Source: Acetivibrio alkalicellulosi
Lineage (GTDB): Bacteria > Bacillota > Clostridia > Acetivibrionales > Acetivibrionaceae
Length of the DNA stretch: 64,000 nt
Direction: 5' to 3'
NCBI GenBank assembly: GCA_008125075.1
Contig: VLTH01000001.1
Location: 341,497-405,496 of the forward strand
Shown here: piece by piece, positions 54,169 through 62,923 of the stretch
Layout of the letters: each line of letters starts with the position of its first letter
Numbering within the stretch: position 1 is the first letter of the stretch
The notes under the pieces: model-generated
The model's input: only the letters and a program-made list of their open reading frames with translations
Told to the model about the DNA's origin: nothing
The model's database searches: none
Made by a program: the position numbers and the translations under genes

Positions 54169-54265
54169 ATAAGCACTTATTGGTTGTTAATCGTTGGGGG
54201 GGCACGTTAACCACTGGTAAGGAATATACAGTGAAGTCATGATAACTTATCAAAAAGGATAAGCG
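54169..54265 (+). ncRNA. Conserved two-hairpin leader, copy 2
   Basis: TATAAGCACTTATTGGTTGT, TAATCGTTGGGGGGGCACGT and TAACCACTGGTAAGGAATAT match copy 1 at 45829. The first stem is better paired here (CGTTAACCA). The second hairpin is CTTATC/GATAAG (54245-54262), stronger than copy 1 and with changed flanks. Conservation of pairing together with divergence of unpaired bases supports selection on RNA structure. Confidence 0.55.
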
Positions 54266-54315
54266 AAAGGATATAACTATGTCAATAATGAAACAGCTTT
54301 GAGAGACAGAGAATA

Positions 54316-54415
54316 ATGTGTTGGTAAATATTGTTTGTGTGAATAGATAGGCAATATAAGGGTAAGCAATTCTGAGGGAATGTTAGATAAGGATCATTTA
54401 TACCATTTGTAACAT
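54316..54415 (+). pseudogene. Degenerate loaP start
   Basis: ATGTGTTGGTAAATATTGTT lines up with the loaP start ATGTATTGGTATGTAATTTT, and the similarity continues through GGCAATATAAGGGTAAGCAA and ATTTATACCATTTGT, matching TTTTTACACCATTTGT of loaP. An in-frame TAA appears at codon 4. The copy is dead, so any antitermination of this second cluster would need the intact LoaP from 45969. Confidence 0.7.
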
Positions 54416-54654
54416 CTAGAGAGGCTCTTCAAAAGGCTTATAAAGTTTAAAAGGTAACTACCTTTATTTCTATGAAATATTTTCTTTGAATTCGAATTTG
54501 CCAAATAAAAATTATTCAAATTTTAGTGTAAAATGTCTATAGTTGATTGAATAGCTATTATTTAATGGTGTTATATTTAATTATCATATAATGACATTAT
54601 GCACCTTTAATTATTAAATAGTCATAAATAAAAATATTTTGTGAGGTTGATGCT

Positions 54655-55353
54655 ATGAGTTTTGGAAAATGTTCAATATGTAATTCTATTATTTTGTACA
54701 AAGAGGATTTTTTTGAAGCTAAGTGTGAGTTTTGCGGTAAAGAAGAGGAAACATACATTATTTGCTCAAATAATCACTATCTTTGTAAAGTATGTGCAGC
54801 TAAAGAAGTTATGGATAAACTTTACCAGTTACTTCCTGAGATTAAGTCAAAAAATCCTCTGGATATAGCAGAAAAGATTATTAGTAAGTGTGGCTTTTCT
54901 GGACATACACCCCATCCTATATCTGCAGCTGCCTTTCTGACAGCAGTAAAAAATGTTACTAACCATATTACAAATGAGGATGTGTTGGAGGGAGTTTCAA
55001 GAGCTTATAATATTCCTGGTGGTTGGTGCGGATATTATGGAGCATGTGGTGCAGCTGTAGCATTAGGTGCAAGTTTTAGTGTTCTATTAGATGCTACACC
55101 AAACTCTGACAAAGAGCGTAGCATTGCTAACAGAGTAACTTCAGCAGCTTTAATTGAAGTTGCCGAGTTAGGAGGTCCATATTGTTGTGTTGCATCAATA
55201 AGAGTAGTTTTAGAAAAAGGAATAGAATTATCAAAAAAATACATAGGACTTGAGTTTCCTGAAAAGCAAATAAAGTATAAAAAGTGTTGGGCAGCTTCAT
55301 TTCAGCCAAATTGTAAAAAAGAAAATTGCAGATTCTACAATATGGAAGCATAG
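54655..55353 (+). CDS. DUF5714 Cys-rich protein
   Basis: This 232-residue protein has many Cys: CSICNS, CEFCGK, ICSNNHYLCKVC near the N-terminus and CWAASFQPNCKKENC near the C-terminus. The middle helical part (GHTPHPISAAAFLTAVKNVT, NIPGGWCGYYGACGAAVALG) is typical of DUF5714 as I recall it. The Cys pattern suggests zinc or FeS binding. Its place at the head of the second cluster suggests a supporting role, but the function is unknown. Confidence 0.7.
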   Translation: MSFGKCSICNSIILYKEDFFEAKCEFCGKEEETYIICSNNHYLCKVCAAKEVMDKLYQLLPEIKSKNPLDIAEKIISKCGFSGHTPHPISAAAFLTAVKNVTNHITNEDVLEGVSRAYNIPGGWCGYYGACGAAVALGASFSVLLDATPNSDKERSIANRVTSAALIEVAELGGPYCCVASIRVVLEKGIELSKKYIGLEFPEKQIKYKKCWAASFQPNCKKENCRFYNMEA

Positions 55354-55441
55354 TTTTTGATGGGATGTAAAACGCAAGTATTACTTAGATCGTTAATGTT
55401 TTAGCAATGTTATATAGACAATAAAGGAGAAGGATTTAACA

Positions 55442-56590
55442 ATGATAAATAAAGGTGAAATAGAATTTAAAGGTTATAGTATACCATTTTTGCATAAGAA
55501 AGTTAATCCAAACCTTCCTACATCGGTGTTTTTTTCTGGAATTTTTAACAATATTGAAACATGGCAATTTCTATTACAAAATCAGTTGTTAAATAAAAAG
55601 GTCAATTTTCTATTCTTTTTGTATAGGGGACAACAGGGAGTAGCAAAAGGTTTAGAAAATGAAGAAATTCGAGTAGAGGATAATGCTGAATGTCTAAATA
55701 AGATTTTAGAAGTATTAAATCTTAGTGACCAGCAAGTTCATTTAGTAGGATTTTCCATAGGCAATATTTATTTATTGGATTATGCTATTAAAAATCCTCA
55801 AAAGGTTAAGTCTATCTTGCTACTTAGCCCATATTTTCTGCTTGACTATTTAAGCAGGGAAAAATTTAATGCATATATAGAGATTGGAGAAGCATTGTCT
55901 AGTGATAATTTCTCTAAACACTTTGACCTAAACTACTATGATTTATTCTCTGATATGTATAAAAAGAAATTGAATTCAATACGAATAATGAGGGCTTACA
56001 TTTTAAGCCAAATTAAAGAAGAACCTGAAAATATGAGTGGTATAATAAAAATTGAAAAGGCCATTCTTGAGTATTGTAAAAAAATTGATTCAAGTTATTT
56101 TTCCCAAGTAAAGAAAATTAACTGTAATAAGAAAATAGTTTTTGGAGAACGTGATAGAATTTGTAATCAGGAATTTCTTTTAGATATATGTTCTCAAATA
56201 AATGCTGAATATCAAGAAATTTATGGTGCTGGGCATCTATGGCCTATTGTTGATGAACGTGATTTGATAATATCTTTAATGGACAATTATATTGACATAA
56301 ATGAAAACAGTTCTAGAGATAGAAGAACGGGGACTCGTAAACCAACTAAAATCTCCATTTCTACTAAAGTGGATGATAATAAGACCTATTGTGGATATAT
56401 CTTAAATATAAGTGAAAAAGGCTTTCTGATTCAAATTGAAGCAAATGAAGAACTATTTAAAAATGTAAATACATTGTTTGTATATAGAGATGATCTGATT
56501 CAATTCAATTACAAAGCTCATGTAGCCTGGCTAAAACAGAATGAGAATCTACTTTATATAGGTGTTGAGGTAAGCGAGAAAAGTATGTAG
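55442..56590 (+). CDS. Alpha/beta hydrolase fused to a PilZ domain
   Basis: Residues 1 to about 275 are an alpha/beta hydrolase with the nucleophile elbow LVGFSIGNIY (Ser105) and a catalytic His in GAGHLWP. From about 285 to 382 a PilZ domain follows, with RRTGTRKP (RxxxR type) and LNISEKGFLI (the D/NxSxxG motif), the two parts that bind cyclic di-GMP. Next to an acyl carrier protein it could act as a thioesterase or transferase tuned by c-di-GMP. This combination is inferred from motifs. AAGGAGAAGG precedes the ATG. Confidence 0.78.
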   Translation: MINKGEIEFKGYSIPFLHKKVNPNLPTSVFFSGIFNNIETWQFLLQNQLLNKKVNFLFFLYRGQQGVAKGLENEEIRVEDNAECLNKILEVLNLSDQQVHLVGFSIGNIYLLDYAIKNPQKVKSILLLSPYFLLDYLSREKFNAYIEIGEALSSDNFSKHFDLNYYDLFSDMYKKKLNSIRIMRAYILSQIKEEPENMSGIIKIEKAILEYCKKIDSSYFSQVKKINCNKKIVFGERDRICNQEFLLDICSQINAEYQEIYGAGHLWPIVDERDLIISLMDNYIDINENSSRDRRTGTRKPTKISISTKVDDNKTYCGYILNISEKGFLIQIEANEELFKNVNTLFVYRDDLIQFNYKAHVAWLKQNENLLYIGVEVSEKSM

Positions 56591-56679
56591 ATAAGGTAAT
56601 TAGAAATGTTTAGGTTTAATAAGTAAGTAGAATAGCAGTTATTAAACTCAGTAATAAAAAATATATATGGAGTGAGGTA

Positions 56680-56937
56680 GTGAAATTGAATAGAAAAGAT
56701 TTAGATAAAATAATTATAAAGATCCTAAAGGAAGTAACTGCGCTTCCAAAGATTTCTGTAAAGTCTGATATTAATGATTTATACATTGACTCTATTACTT
56801 GGGTGCAAATAATTGAAAAAATAGAAGAAAAGATAGGTAAGTTTTCAGATTTGGAAGCTTTTTTCACAGAGTCATTATCTGTAAATACCGTGAAGGAAAT
56901 GATAGATTTAATTGATCTTCATATGAGTAAGAATTGA
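56680..56937 (+). CDS. Acyl carrier protein-like protein
   Basis: This 85-residue four-helix carrier has the phosphopantetheine attachment motif IDSITWVQIIEKIEEKIG (Ser after Asp), as in ACPs and PCPs. GTG 56680 is preceded by GGAGTGAGG. It lies between a hydrolase and an AMP-forming ligase that could load it. Confidence 0.8.
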   Translation: MKLNRKDLDKIIIKILKEVTALPKISVKSDINDLYIDSITWVQIIEKIEEKIGKFSDLEAFFTESLSVNTVKEMIDLIDLHMSKN

Positions 56938-56970
56938 AAAATAAATTAGATAAACTGGAGTTGGTATGCA

Positions 56971-58572
56971 ATGACTTCAAATAGAATAGATACTTTCTAT
57001 AAGCTGTTTCAAAAAATAAAAAATAGTAAAACAAATTATCTTTATTGCTATATTACTGATAACTTACAAATAAAGCCAAGTCAAAAAAGTTTTTATGAAA
57101 TATTTTGTGACATTGAGTTGGCGTACAGTAATCTAATATACAATGGAATAACTAAAAATGATGTTGTAGGTTTATATTTAGATAATTCCTATCATTTTTT
57201 TGTTATTGATATGGCGCTAATATTATTAGGAGCTCAGACAATCATACAGAGTTCTTTAGAACCAGTTGACTTAGTACAAAAACGACTTGAACAGTTTAAA
57301 GTGACAATTCTCATTGTAAAAGATAAGGAAACTAAGGATTTTTCTGGGGATTTTAAAAAATATGAAATATCAAACCTATTCGATAGTAATATTGAAAAGG
57401 TCCAGGTCAAAGAAGAAAAAATACATAATAAAGACTTTTCAATTATCTTTTCATCAGGAACTTCAGGTATACCTAAAAGTTTAGGAATTTCTGAAAAAGG
57501 TAGTCTAGAAAGTGGTAGTATATATTTTCAACATATGAAGTATAACCAAAATGACAGAATGCTTATTTATCTTCCTTTGGCAAGCTATCAACAACGGTTT
57601 TTAATGTGGAGTTGTTTGGCCAATAATGTGAATATAGTTTTAGTGGATGAAAAAAAACTCTTCAAGGGCCTGGTTGAGTTTAAACCCTCAATAATATTGG
57701 CTCCACCAAATTTCTATTATAACTTATTTAGATTAAGTGAAGGAACAAATTTCTTTACTAAAATATTGAGAAGAGTTTTGCCATACAAAGCTAATAGTAA
57801 GCTATTACAGCTTATTGCCAATAATATTACTTATAAAAAACTATATCTTGTTTTCGGTCATAGGCCAAGGTACCTATTGACGGGTATGGCTCCTATTGAT
57901 ATAAAGCTATTAGAATATTTTCAGAGAGCATATTTAGATATTTATCAGATATACGGACAAACTGAAATTGGTATGATTTGTGGCAATACAAAAGAGAGAA
58001 ACAAAATAGGGACAGTAGGAACACCAATTCTAAAAATTGATATATCTGATGAAGGAGAAATTATTGCTAACAATGACAATCCAACAGTGAATAGATATTA
58101 TTTAGAAGATGGTAGCACCGAAGATCTTCACCCTTTCTCAAGATCCACTGGAGATGTTGGAGATATAGACAATGAAGGTTTTATAACTATAAGTGGAAGG
58201 AAAAATGAAACCATTATTTTAAGCAATGGAGTAAAAATAAATCCTTCGGTTTTAGAGAATAAAATAAAAACTAGTTTTAGTCTAGATGAGGTGTTGATTT
58301 TTAAATCAAATGATAAAAAATCTATGAATATGCTTGATATTGTTATTTTTTTCTATGCAGAGAAGGACAATTTAAAACAAATAGATGATATAAAAGGATT
58401 AGTTATAAATATTCCAGAAATAAAGTATAATTCTGAAAACATTCGAATATCAAAATTTGCTGTATCTGAATTGGAAAAAAAGCACGTCTATACTGAAAAT
58501 GGTAAATTTTCAAGAGTTCGTGCAATTAATTTAATTAAAGAAAATAGTAATAGGATTGATAATATATTATAG
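56971..58572 (+). CDS. AMP-forming acyl ligase (ANL superfamily)
   Basis: The 533-residue enzyme would activate a carboxylate as an adenylate and load CoA or the adjacent carrier. Motifs: P-loop FSIIFSSGTSGIPKSLGIS, YQIYGQTEIGMICG, RSTGDVGDIDNEGFITISGR and KNETIILSNGVKINPSVLE, and a C-terminal Lys in TENGKFSRVRA. The sequence is divergent enough that the substrate cannot be predicted. It follows the carrier-protein gene by 33 bp. Confidence 0.88.
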   Translation: MTSNRIDTFYKLFQKIKNSKTNYLYCYITDNLQIKPSQKSFYEIFCDIELAYSNLIYNGITKNDVVGLYLDNSYHFFVIDMALILLGAQTIIQSSLEPVDLVQKRLEQFKVTILIVKDKETKDFSGDFKKYEISNLFDSNIEKVQVKEEKIHNKDFSIIFSSGTSGIPKSLGISEKGSLESGSIYFQHMKYNQNDRMLIYLPLASYQQRFLMWSCLANNVNIVLVDEKKLFKGLVEFKPSIILAPPNFYYNLFRLSEGTNFFTKILRRVLPYKANSKLLQLIANNITYKKLYLVFGHRPRYLLTGMAPIDIKLLEYFQRAYLDIYQIYGQTEIGMICGNTKERNKIGTVGTPILKIDISDEGEIIANNDNPTVNRYYLEDGSTEDLHPFSRSTGDVGDIDNEGFITISGRKNETIILSNGVKINPSVLENKIKTSFSLDEVLIFKSNDKKSMNMLDIVIFFYAEKDNLKQIDDIKGLVINIPEIKYNSENIRISKFAVSELEKKHVYTENGKFSRVRAINLIKENSNRIDNIL

Positions 58573-58628
58573 ATAATGAAATTTAATTTTAAAATTAGGG
58601 TTTGTTATCTAAAGAAAGAGGGACTTTT

Positions 58629-59573
58629 ATGTTACATAATTGTGATGACATTGAAATAATAGATGCACATATACATCTACCATCTAGTCATTCTTTATTT
58701 CCATCTTTTTATGAACCAATTGGAGATAATATTTATTCGGCAATAAGGAAGTACTTTCCTAGAATGAGCAAAGAAGCTGCAATTAATAACATTAAATCGG
58801 TTTATAGTGATCATAATGCAGAAAAACTAATATTGGATATGAATGAAGCTAATATAAAAAAGGCTATTTTGCTACTCCCCGATCTTACATATGCTCTTAA
58901 GGGTGTGCATTATTCAATTGAAGATCAGATTGAGCAACATATTAATGTTATAAAGACTAATCCTGGTAGGTTTTATTTAATGGCTGGAGTAGATCCACGT
59001 TGGGGGAAAAGTGGCTTTGAGTTATTTAAAAAATATGTTGATCAAAAAGTAATTAACGGGTTAAAACTGTATACTCCATGCGGTTATTTCCCAAATGATC
59101 CAAAGCTAAGACCTTATTATGAATTATGCTCGGATATTAAAATGCCAGTAATATTTCATACAGGACCAACTTCTCCTGTTTTTAGGTTTGAGTATTCTCG
59201 AATTCAGCATATTGATGAAATTGCCCATAAGTACCCCAATATTAATATTATTTTAGCCCATGGTGGAGTCAATAATATTGATGAGGCAGTAGAACTATGT
59301 GCATATCGTCCTAATGTTTATCTCGATATAAGCGGATATATGATGACTAAGGACCCTCTTGGTCCATTAAAAGCCCTTAAAAATTTATTTAAAAGAAAAG
59401 TAAATCATAAAATTATTTTCGGCACTGATTGGCCAATCGGTGGATATAAAAGTAAATATCATGGAATAGTGAAGAGCTTACTAAAACCCGAAAATGATGT
59501 GATAACTCAGCTAAGTAAAAGTGAAGTCAGAATGATATTTAATGAAAATATTTTAGAATTACTATATCAATAA
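58629..59573 (+). CDS. Amidohydrolase family 2 protein (TIM barrel)
   Basis: This 314-residue metal-dependent hydrolase or decarboxylase has the N-terminal metal pair IDAHIHLPSS (HxH), a barrel His in VIFHTGPTSP, a further His in ILAHGGVNNID and the catalytic Asp in FGTDWPIGG. ATG 58629 follows AAAGAGGGAC; an earlier in-frame ATG at 58602 lacks one. Members include ACMSD-like decarboxylases and lactonases. It is part of the carrier-protein cluster. Confidence 0.85.
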   Translation: MLHNCDDIEIIDAHIHLPSSHSLFPSFYEPIGDNIYSAIRKYFPRMSKEAAINNIKSVYSDHNAEKLILDMNEANIKKAILLLPDLTYALKGVHYSIEDQIEQHINVIKTNPGRFYLMAGVDPRWGKSGFELFKKYVDQKVINGLKLYTPCGYFPNDPKLRPYYELCSDIKMPVIFHTGPTSPVFRFEYSRIQHIDEIAHKYPNINIILAHGGVNNIDEAVELCAYRPNVYLDISGYMMTKDPLGPLKALKNLFKRKVNHKIIFGTDWPIGGYKSKYHGIVKSLLKPENDVITQLSKSEVRMIFNENILELLYQ

Positions 59574-59604
59574 TTATTTTTTTGCTATACATGGAGGAAG
59601 TGGC

Positions 59605-60891
59605 ATGAAGGAATTAAAAAAAACAATAAGTCTTTGGAAAGGTTTAGCCTTAGCTGTAAGTATGATAATAGGCTCAGGGCTACTTGGTTTGCCAGGCATA
59701 TCATTAGAAGTTGGCAATGTATATTCAGCTGCTGGTGGTTGGATTATAACGTCAATATCAGCAATACCCCTTATTTATATTTTTAGCTATCTTGGCATGA
59801 AATTTACATCTTCTGCGGGTATTTCGAAATATGCTCAAGAAGCAGTTGGTAAAGGTGGAGCTTATGCAGTTTCGATTGTATTATGTGGAACACTAACTCT
59901 AGGAATTCCTACAATGGCTTTAATTGGAGGTTCCTATATGCAAAAATTATTTATGCTTCCAGAGAATTCTATTGCTTGGCTCGCAATTGCTTCTTTAGCT
60001 TTGATGACAATTGGAAATATATTTGGTGTTAAAGTTACAAATGCGATAAATACCGCTTCATTTATTGCTTTAGTATCAATGGTATTAATCATTATCTTTT
60101 CCAATATATCTTTCTTAAATAAAGGAATAATAGTATTTGGAGAATTTATTATTGGAAAAGGATATATAAATTATACGGACTTGTGGCGTACTTCTGCTAT
60201 TTTGTTCTGGGCTTTCCTTGGTTGGGAGAATTTATCCTTTGGATTAGAGGAATTTAAAAATCCTAAAAAGACAATTCCACGTGTCTATTGGCTTAGTTAT
60301 GTAATAGTAATTTCACTATATTTGGCGCTAGCTGCAACAAGTATAGGTGCTCAAGTTTCTGGTATATCAGTTGAAGGAGCCTCTGGTCTAGCTTCTCTAA
60401 TGAATCATACCCCTATAGGATTTGTGTTAACCCTGTTTATGGTACTTGTTATACTTGCTAATTTAAATGCTTGGATGTTTGGATTTAGCCGTTCAGTTTA
60501 TTCATCAGGACGTGTAGGGATTTTACCCTCATATTTAGGTCGGTTATCTAAAAAAAATGTTCCAGTAAATAGCTTAATAACATTATTTATAGTGTACGTT
60601 TTAATAATAATCTTAACTATTTATGTAAAACAGCTTTCTATGTCAACTTTAATTTTGCTAGTTAATCAAAATTTCGTAGTTCTATACGGATTTAGCATTT
60701 TTGCGTATTGGAAAACTGAAAACAAACCTATTCGTTGGTTAGTTACAATATTAGCTGCTTGTTCATTTGGATTTTTTATTTCCGGATTTAATTGGTGGGT
60801 GTTTTATCCAATAATTCTTTTAGGCTTAGGATATTTTATTTATTATAGAGTTAGCAAGATGAATAATCTTATAAATAATGAGCAGGTATAA
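59605..60891 (+). CDS. APC-family amino acid/amine transporter
   Basis: This 428-residue, roughly 12-helix transporter has MIIGSGLLGLPGISLEVGNV (unwound helix 1), AFLGWENLSFGLEEFKNPKK (helix 6 region) and NAWMFGFSRSVYSSGRVGIL. It may import an amino acid precursor or export the product of the cluster; direction and substrate are unknown. GGAGG precedes the ATG. It ends the run of closely spaced genes from 54655. Confidence 0.88.
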   Translation: MKELKKTISLWKGLALAVSMIIGSGLLGLPGISLEVGNVYSAAGGWIITSISAIPLIYIFSYLGMKFTSSAGISKYAQEAVGKGGAYAVSIVLCGTLTLGIPTMALIGGSYMQKLFMLPENSIAWLAIASLALMTIGNIFGVKVTNAINTASFIALVSMVLIIIFSNISFLNKGIIVFGEFIIGKGYINYTDLWRTSAILFWAFLGWENLSFGLEEFKNPKKTIPRVYWLSYVIVISLYLALAATSIGAQVSGISVEGASGLASLMNHTPIGFVLTLFMVLVILANLNAWMFGFSRSVYSSGRVGILPSYLGRLSKKNVPVNSLITLFIVYVLIIILTIYVKQLSMSTLILLVNQNFVVLYGFSIFAYWKTENKPIRWLVTILAACSFGFFISGFNWWVFYPIILLGLGYFIYYRVSKMNNLINNEQV

Positions 60892-60894
60892 TTA

Positions 60895-60923
60895 TTGACG
60901 TAAAAATTTCCATTAAATATTGT
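60895..60923 (+). promoter_or_regulatory. Promoter upstream of a candidate RNA
   Basis: TTGACG (60895-60900), a 17-base spacer and TATTGT (60918-60923). No ORF follows for 500 bases, but a structured-looking sequence does. Confidence 0.45.
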
Positions 60924-60949
60924 ATTATGAAATACTAATTAATAGTGAA

Positions 60950-61110
60950 AAAAAATGTGGAAGAAACATTGTGAAGCAAGTCTTAGAGCTTGTTAATACG
61001 ACGAGGAAAGGGAGAACATCCTTCATGGCGAAAGCAAGTTTTGCAAAGGATTTATAGGCTCTAGACCGCGAAACTTAAGCTTATGGAATATTTTGCCTCG
61101 CACTTATTAA
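60950..61110 (+). ncRNA. Candidate structured RNA
   Basis: The stretch is richer in G/C than its surroundings and can fold with an outer CGAGG/CCTCG stem (about 61002 and 61095). Inside are ATCCTT/AAGGAT enclosing GGCGAAAGC and GCAAGTTTTGC, and CAAG/CTTG lies upstream. Conserved-looking purine runs (GAGGAAAGGGAG) lie between. It matches none of the riboswitch or RNA families I can recall. A promoter precedes it at 60895. Confidence 0.4.
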
Positions 61111-61168
61111 ATGCACTCCAAAGTTACATAAATTCAGGAGGTCATCTATTTGTTTGTATATAAAACTA

Positions 61169-61197
61169 TTGACATATACAACTATTGCTAATAATAT
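61169..61197 (+). promoter_or_regulatory. Promoter of the GNAT/NifH-like/NifD-like operon
   Basis: TTGACA (61169-61174), a 17-base spacer and TAATAT (61192-61197) make a near-consensus promoter. It gives a leader of roughly 235 bases that includes an AGAAGC/GCTTCT hairpin around 61333-61373 and a GCTCT/AGAGC pair around 61269-61301. Confidence 0.75.
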
Positions 61198-61438
61198 ATA
61201 TATAATGATGAATACTACTTCATATTTTCAAGATGAGTAATTTTATGTAGAAATTTATGAGAATAAAGCTCTCCATCAGAGGATGAAAAGTATAGAGCAA
61301 GTGAATGTTTTTGTGAATGTGCTATGTTATAAGAAGCAATCAAATGGCAAACCTATAAAATCAAAGGCTTCTTTCTATACTTAAAAAGTATTCTCAGAAT
61401 AGATATGTAGTATTTTTATGTAAAAGGGGGAGGTAAAT

Positions 61439-62008
61439 ATGGTTATTAGACATCTTTCTAATTATAATTGTAAAGTAAAGCTAAGAGAATTTATTGAAGA
61501 TTTATTTAGTACATGGAAACATGAAAGTTCTTTTTCAAAAGAAAACATTTGCTGTCCTCAACGGCCCATTAATGAAATAATGGAAAAAGTTGATACAGTT
61601 GATGGAAATATGTCTGATTTTATAGTTGCTTTTGATGAAAAAACTGAAAGCATTTGCGGCATGTTGTATATTACATTTGATTCTAATAAATTAGCTTATA
61701 TCAGCTTAGTAAATGTTAGTCCTAAATATAGAAGAATGAAAGCTGGTTTTTCACTATTAAGCTATTCTATGATTTTATCTGCAAAGAGGGGGATCGAGGG
61801 TATAATGTTAGATACTTGGAATGGAAATGACAGGGCAATTGCATTATTTGAAAAGTTTGGCTTCATTAAAACTTCCGCTAATGACAAAATAATTGAGTTC
61901 AAAACTAATTTACCTAGATTTCTACAAGAAGCATATCCTAATCTGGAAAGTCTTTCTTTAGATCATTCAATTTTAAATAACGATGTTTTGAAGTCAATTT
62001 TATCATAA
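61439..62008 (+). CDS. GNAT-family N-acetyltransferase
   Basis: This 189-residue protein has the acetyl-CoA-binding core VNVSPKYRRMKAGFSLLSYS and the later strand GIEGIMLDTWNGNDRAIALF with EKFGFI. The usual RxxGxG/A is RRMKAG. The N-terminal part and the C-terminal 35 residues are not recognised. AGGGGGAGG precedes the ATG. It is the first gene of the operon with the nitrogenase-like proteins and may modify a substrate or product. Confidence 0.82.
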   Translation: MVIRHLSNYNCKVKLREFIEDLFSTWKHESSFSKENICCPQRPINEIMEKVDTVDGNMSDFIVAFDEKTESICGMLYITFDSNKLAYISLVNVSPKYRRMKAGFSLLSYSMILSAKRGIEGIMLDTWNGNDRAIALFEKFGFIKTSANDKIIEFKTNLPRFLQEAYPNLESLSLDHSILNNDVLKSILS

Positions 62009-62082
62009 ACTTTTTAAATATAGACAAATGATATTAAAATTTGAGATTTAGTAATATAAAATAAATGAAAGGGGAAACTTAA

Positions 62083-62913
62083 TTGAAAAGTATAAAACAA
62101 ATTGCTATTTATGGTAAGGGCGGAATCGGAAAGTCAACTACATGTTCAAACATATCTGCATCTTTAGGGTTAATGGGTTATAAAGTATTGCAAATTGGAT
62201 GCGATCCGAAAGCCGACTCCACCAAGAATTTAGTTGGTGGAAATAGAATGCCAAACATTTTAGATTATGTCAAAGAGAATTCAAAGAACATCTCCATTGA
62301 TAAAATAGTTACAAAAGGATTTGCTAATACATACTGTATAGAAGCTGGAGGACCAGAGCCTGGAATTGGATGTGCTGGAAGGGGGATTATATCTGCCATT
62401 GAAATTATAGAGCAGCTAGATTTATTTAAAGAATTAGATATTGAAGTAGTAGTGTACGATGTTTTAGGGGATGTTGTTTGCGGTGGTTTTGCAGTACCAT
62501 TGAGAATGGGATTTGCAAAAGATGTATATTTAGTTACTTCTGGAGAAGTAATGGCATTATATGCAGCTAACAATATAGCAAAAGCCATTAACCGATTTGG
62601 TCAAAGAAGTGATGTTAGATTAGGTGGAATTATATGTAATCAGCGTAATGCGTATTTAGAGAAAGATATTGTAAATATCCTTTCCAACAAATTAAGCTCA
62701 CATATTATAGGGTGGATTCCTAGGGATAATATTGTTCAGGAATGCGAGCTAGCTGAAAAGACTGTTATGGAAGGTAGCCCTGAATCTAATCAAGCTAAAG
62801 TCTATAGGGAATTAGCCAAGAGTATTCTTGAAAACGATAATTACGTAATTCCTACTCCTTTATCAGACGATGAGTTTGATAAGATGGTTAAGGAACCACT
62901 AATAAAAAGATAG
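62083..62913 (+). CDS. NifH-like ATP-dependent reductase (nitrogenase-like Fe protein)
   Basis: The 276-residue protein has the Walker [29 protein letters not shown] (switch I) and the two cluster-binding Cys in [10 protein letters not shown] (Cys97) and [15 protein letters not shown] (Cys133). Arg100 corresponds to the ADP-ribosylation site of NifH. It should hold a [4Fe-4S] cluster between two subunits and pass electrons to the protein encoded next. TTG 62083 is chosen because GAAAGGGG lies 8 bases upstream. No nifK, E, N or B gene is seen in the window, and the set looks like a group IV nitrogenase-like system. Confidence 0.92.
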   Translation: MKSIKQIAIYGKGGIGKSTTCSNISASLGLMGYKVLQIGCDPKADSTKNLVGGNRMPNILDYVKENSKNISIDKIVTKGFANTYCIEAGGPEPGIGCAGRGIISAIEIIEQLDLFKELDIEVVVYDVLGDVVCGGFAVPLRMGFAKDVYLVTSGEVMALYAANNIAKAINRFGQRSDVRLGGIICNQRNAYLEKDIVNILSNKLSSHIIGWIPRDNIVQECELAEKTVMEGSPESNQAKVYRELAKSILENDNYVIPTPLSDDEFDKMVKEPLIKR

Positions 62914-62923
62914 GGTGTAGAAA

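Noticed and set aside
60950-61110. RNase P RNA because of the GAGGAAAG run
   Set aside because: The flanking universally conserved bases and the ACAGAAA...CGG partner are missing and the region is too short.
61320-61390. GGCAAACC in the nitrogenase-like operon leader as a c-di-GMP-I riboswitch
   Set aside because: Only this short match fits; the paired GGGACGCAAAGCC and receptor parts of GEMM-I are absent.
62083-62913. True nitrogenase Fe protein for N2 fixation
   Set aside because: No nifDKENB set accompanies it in the window and the neighbours are carrier-protein and ligase genes, so a nitrogenase-like role is more likely.
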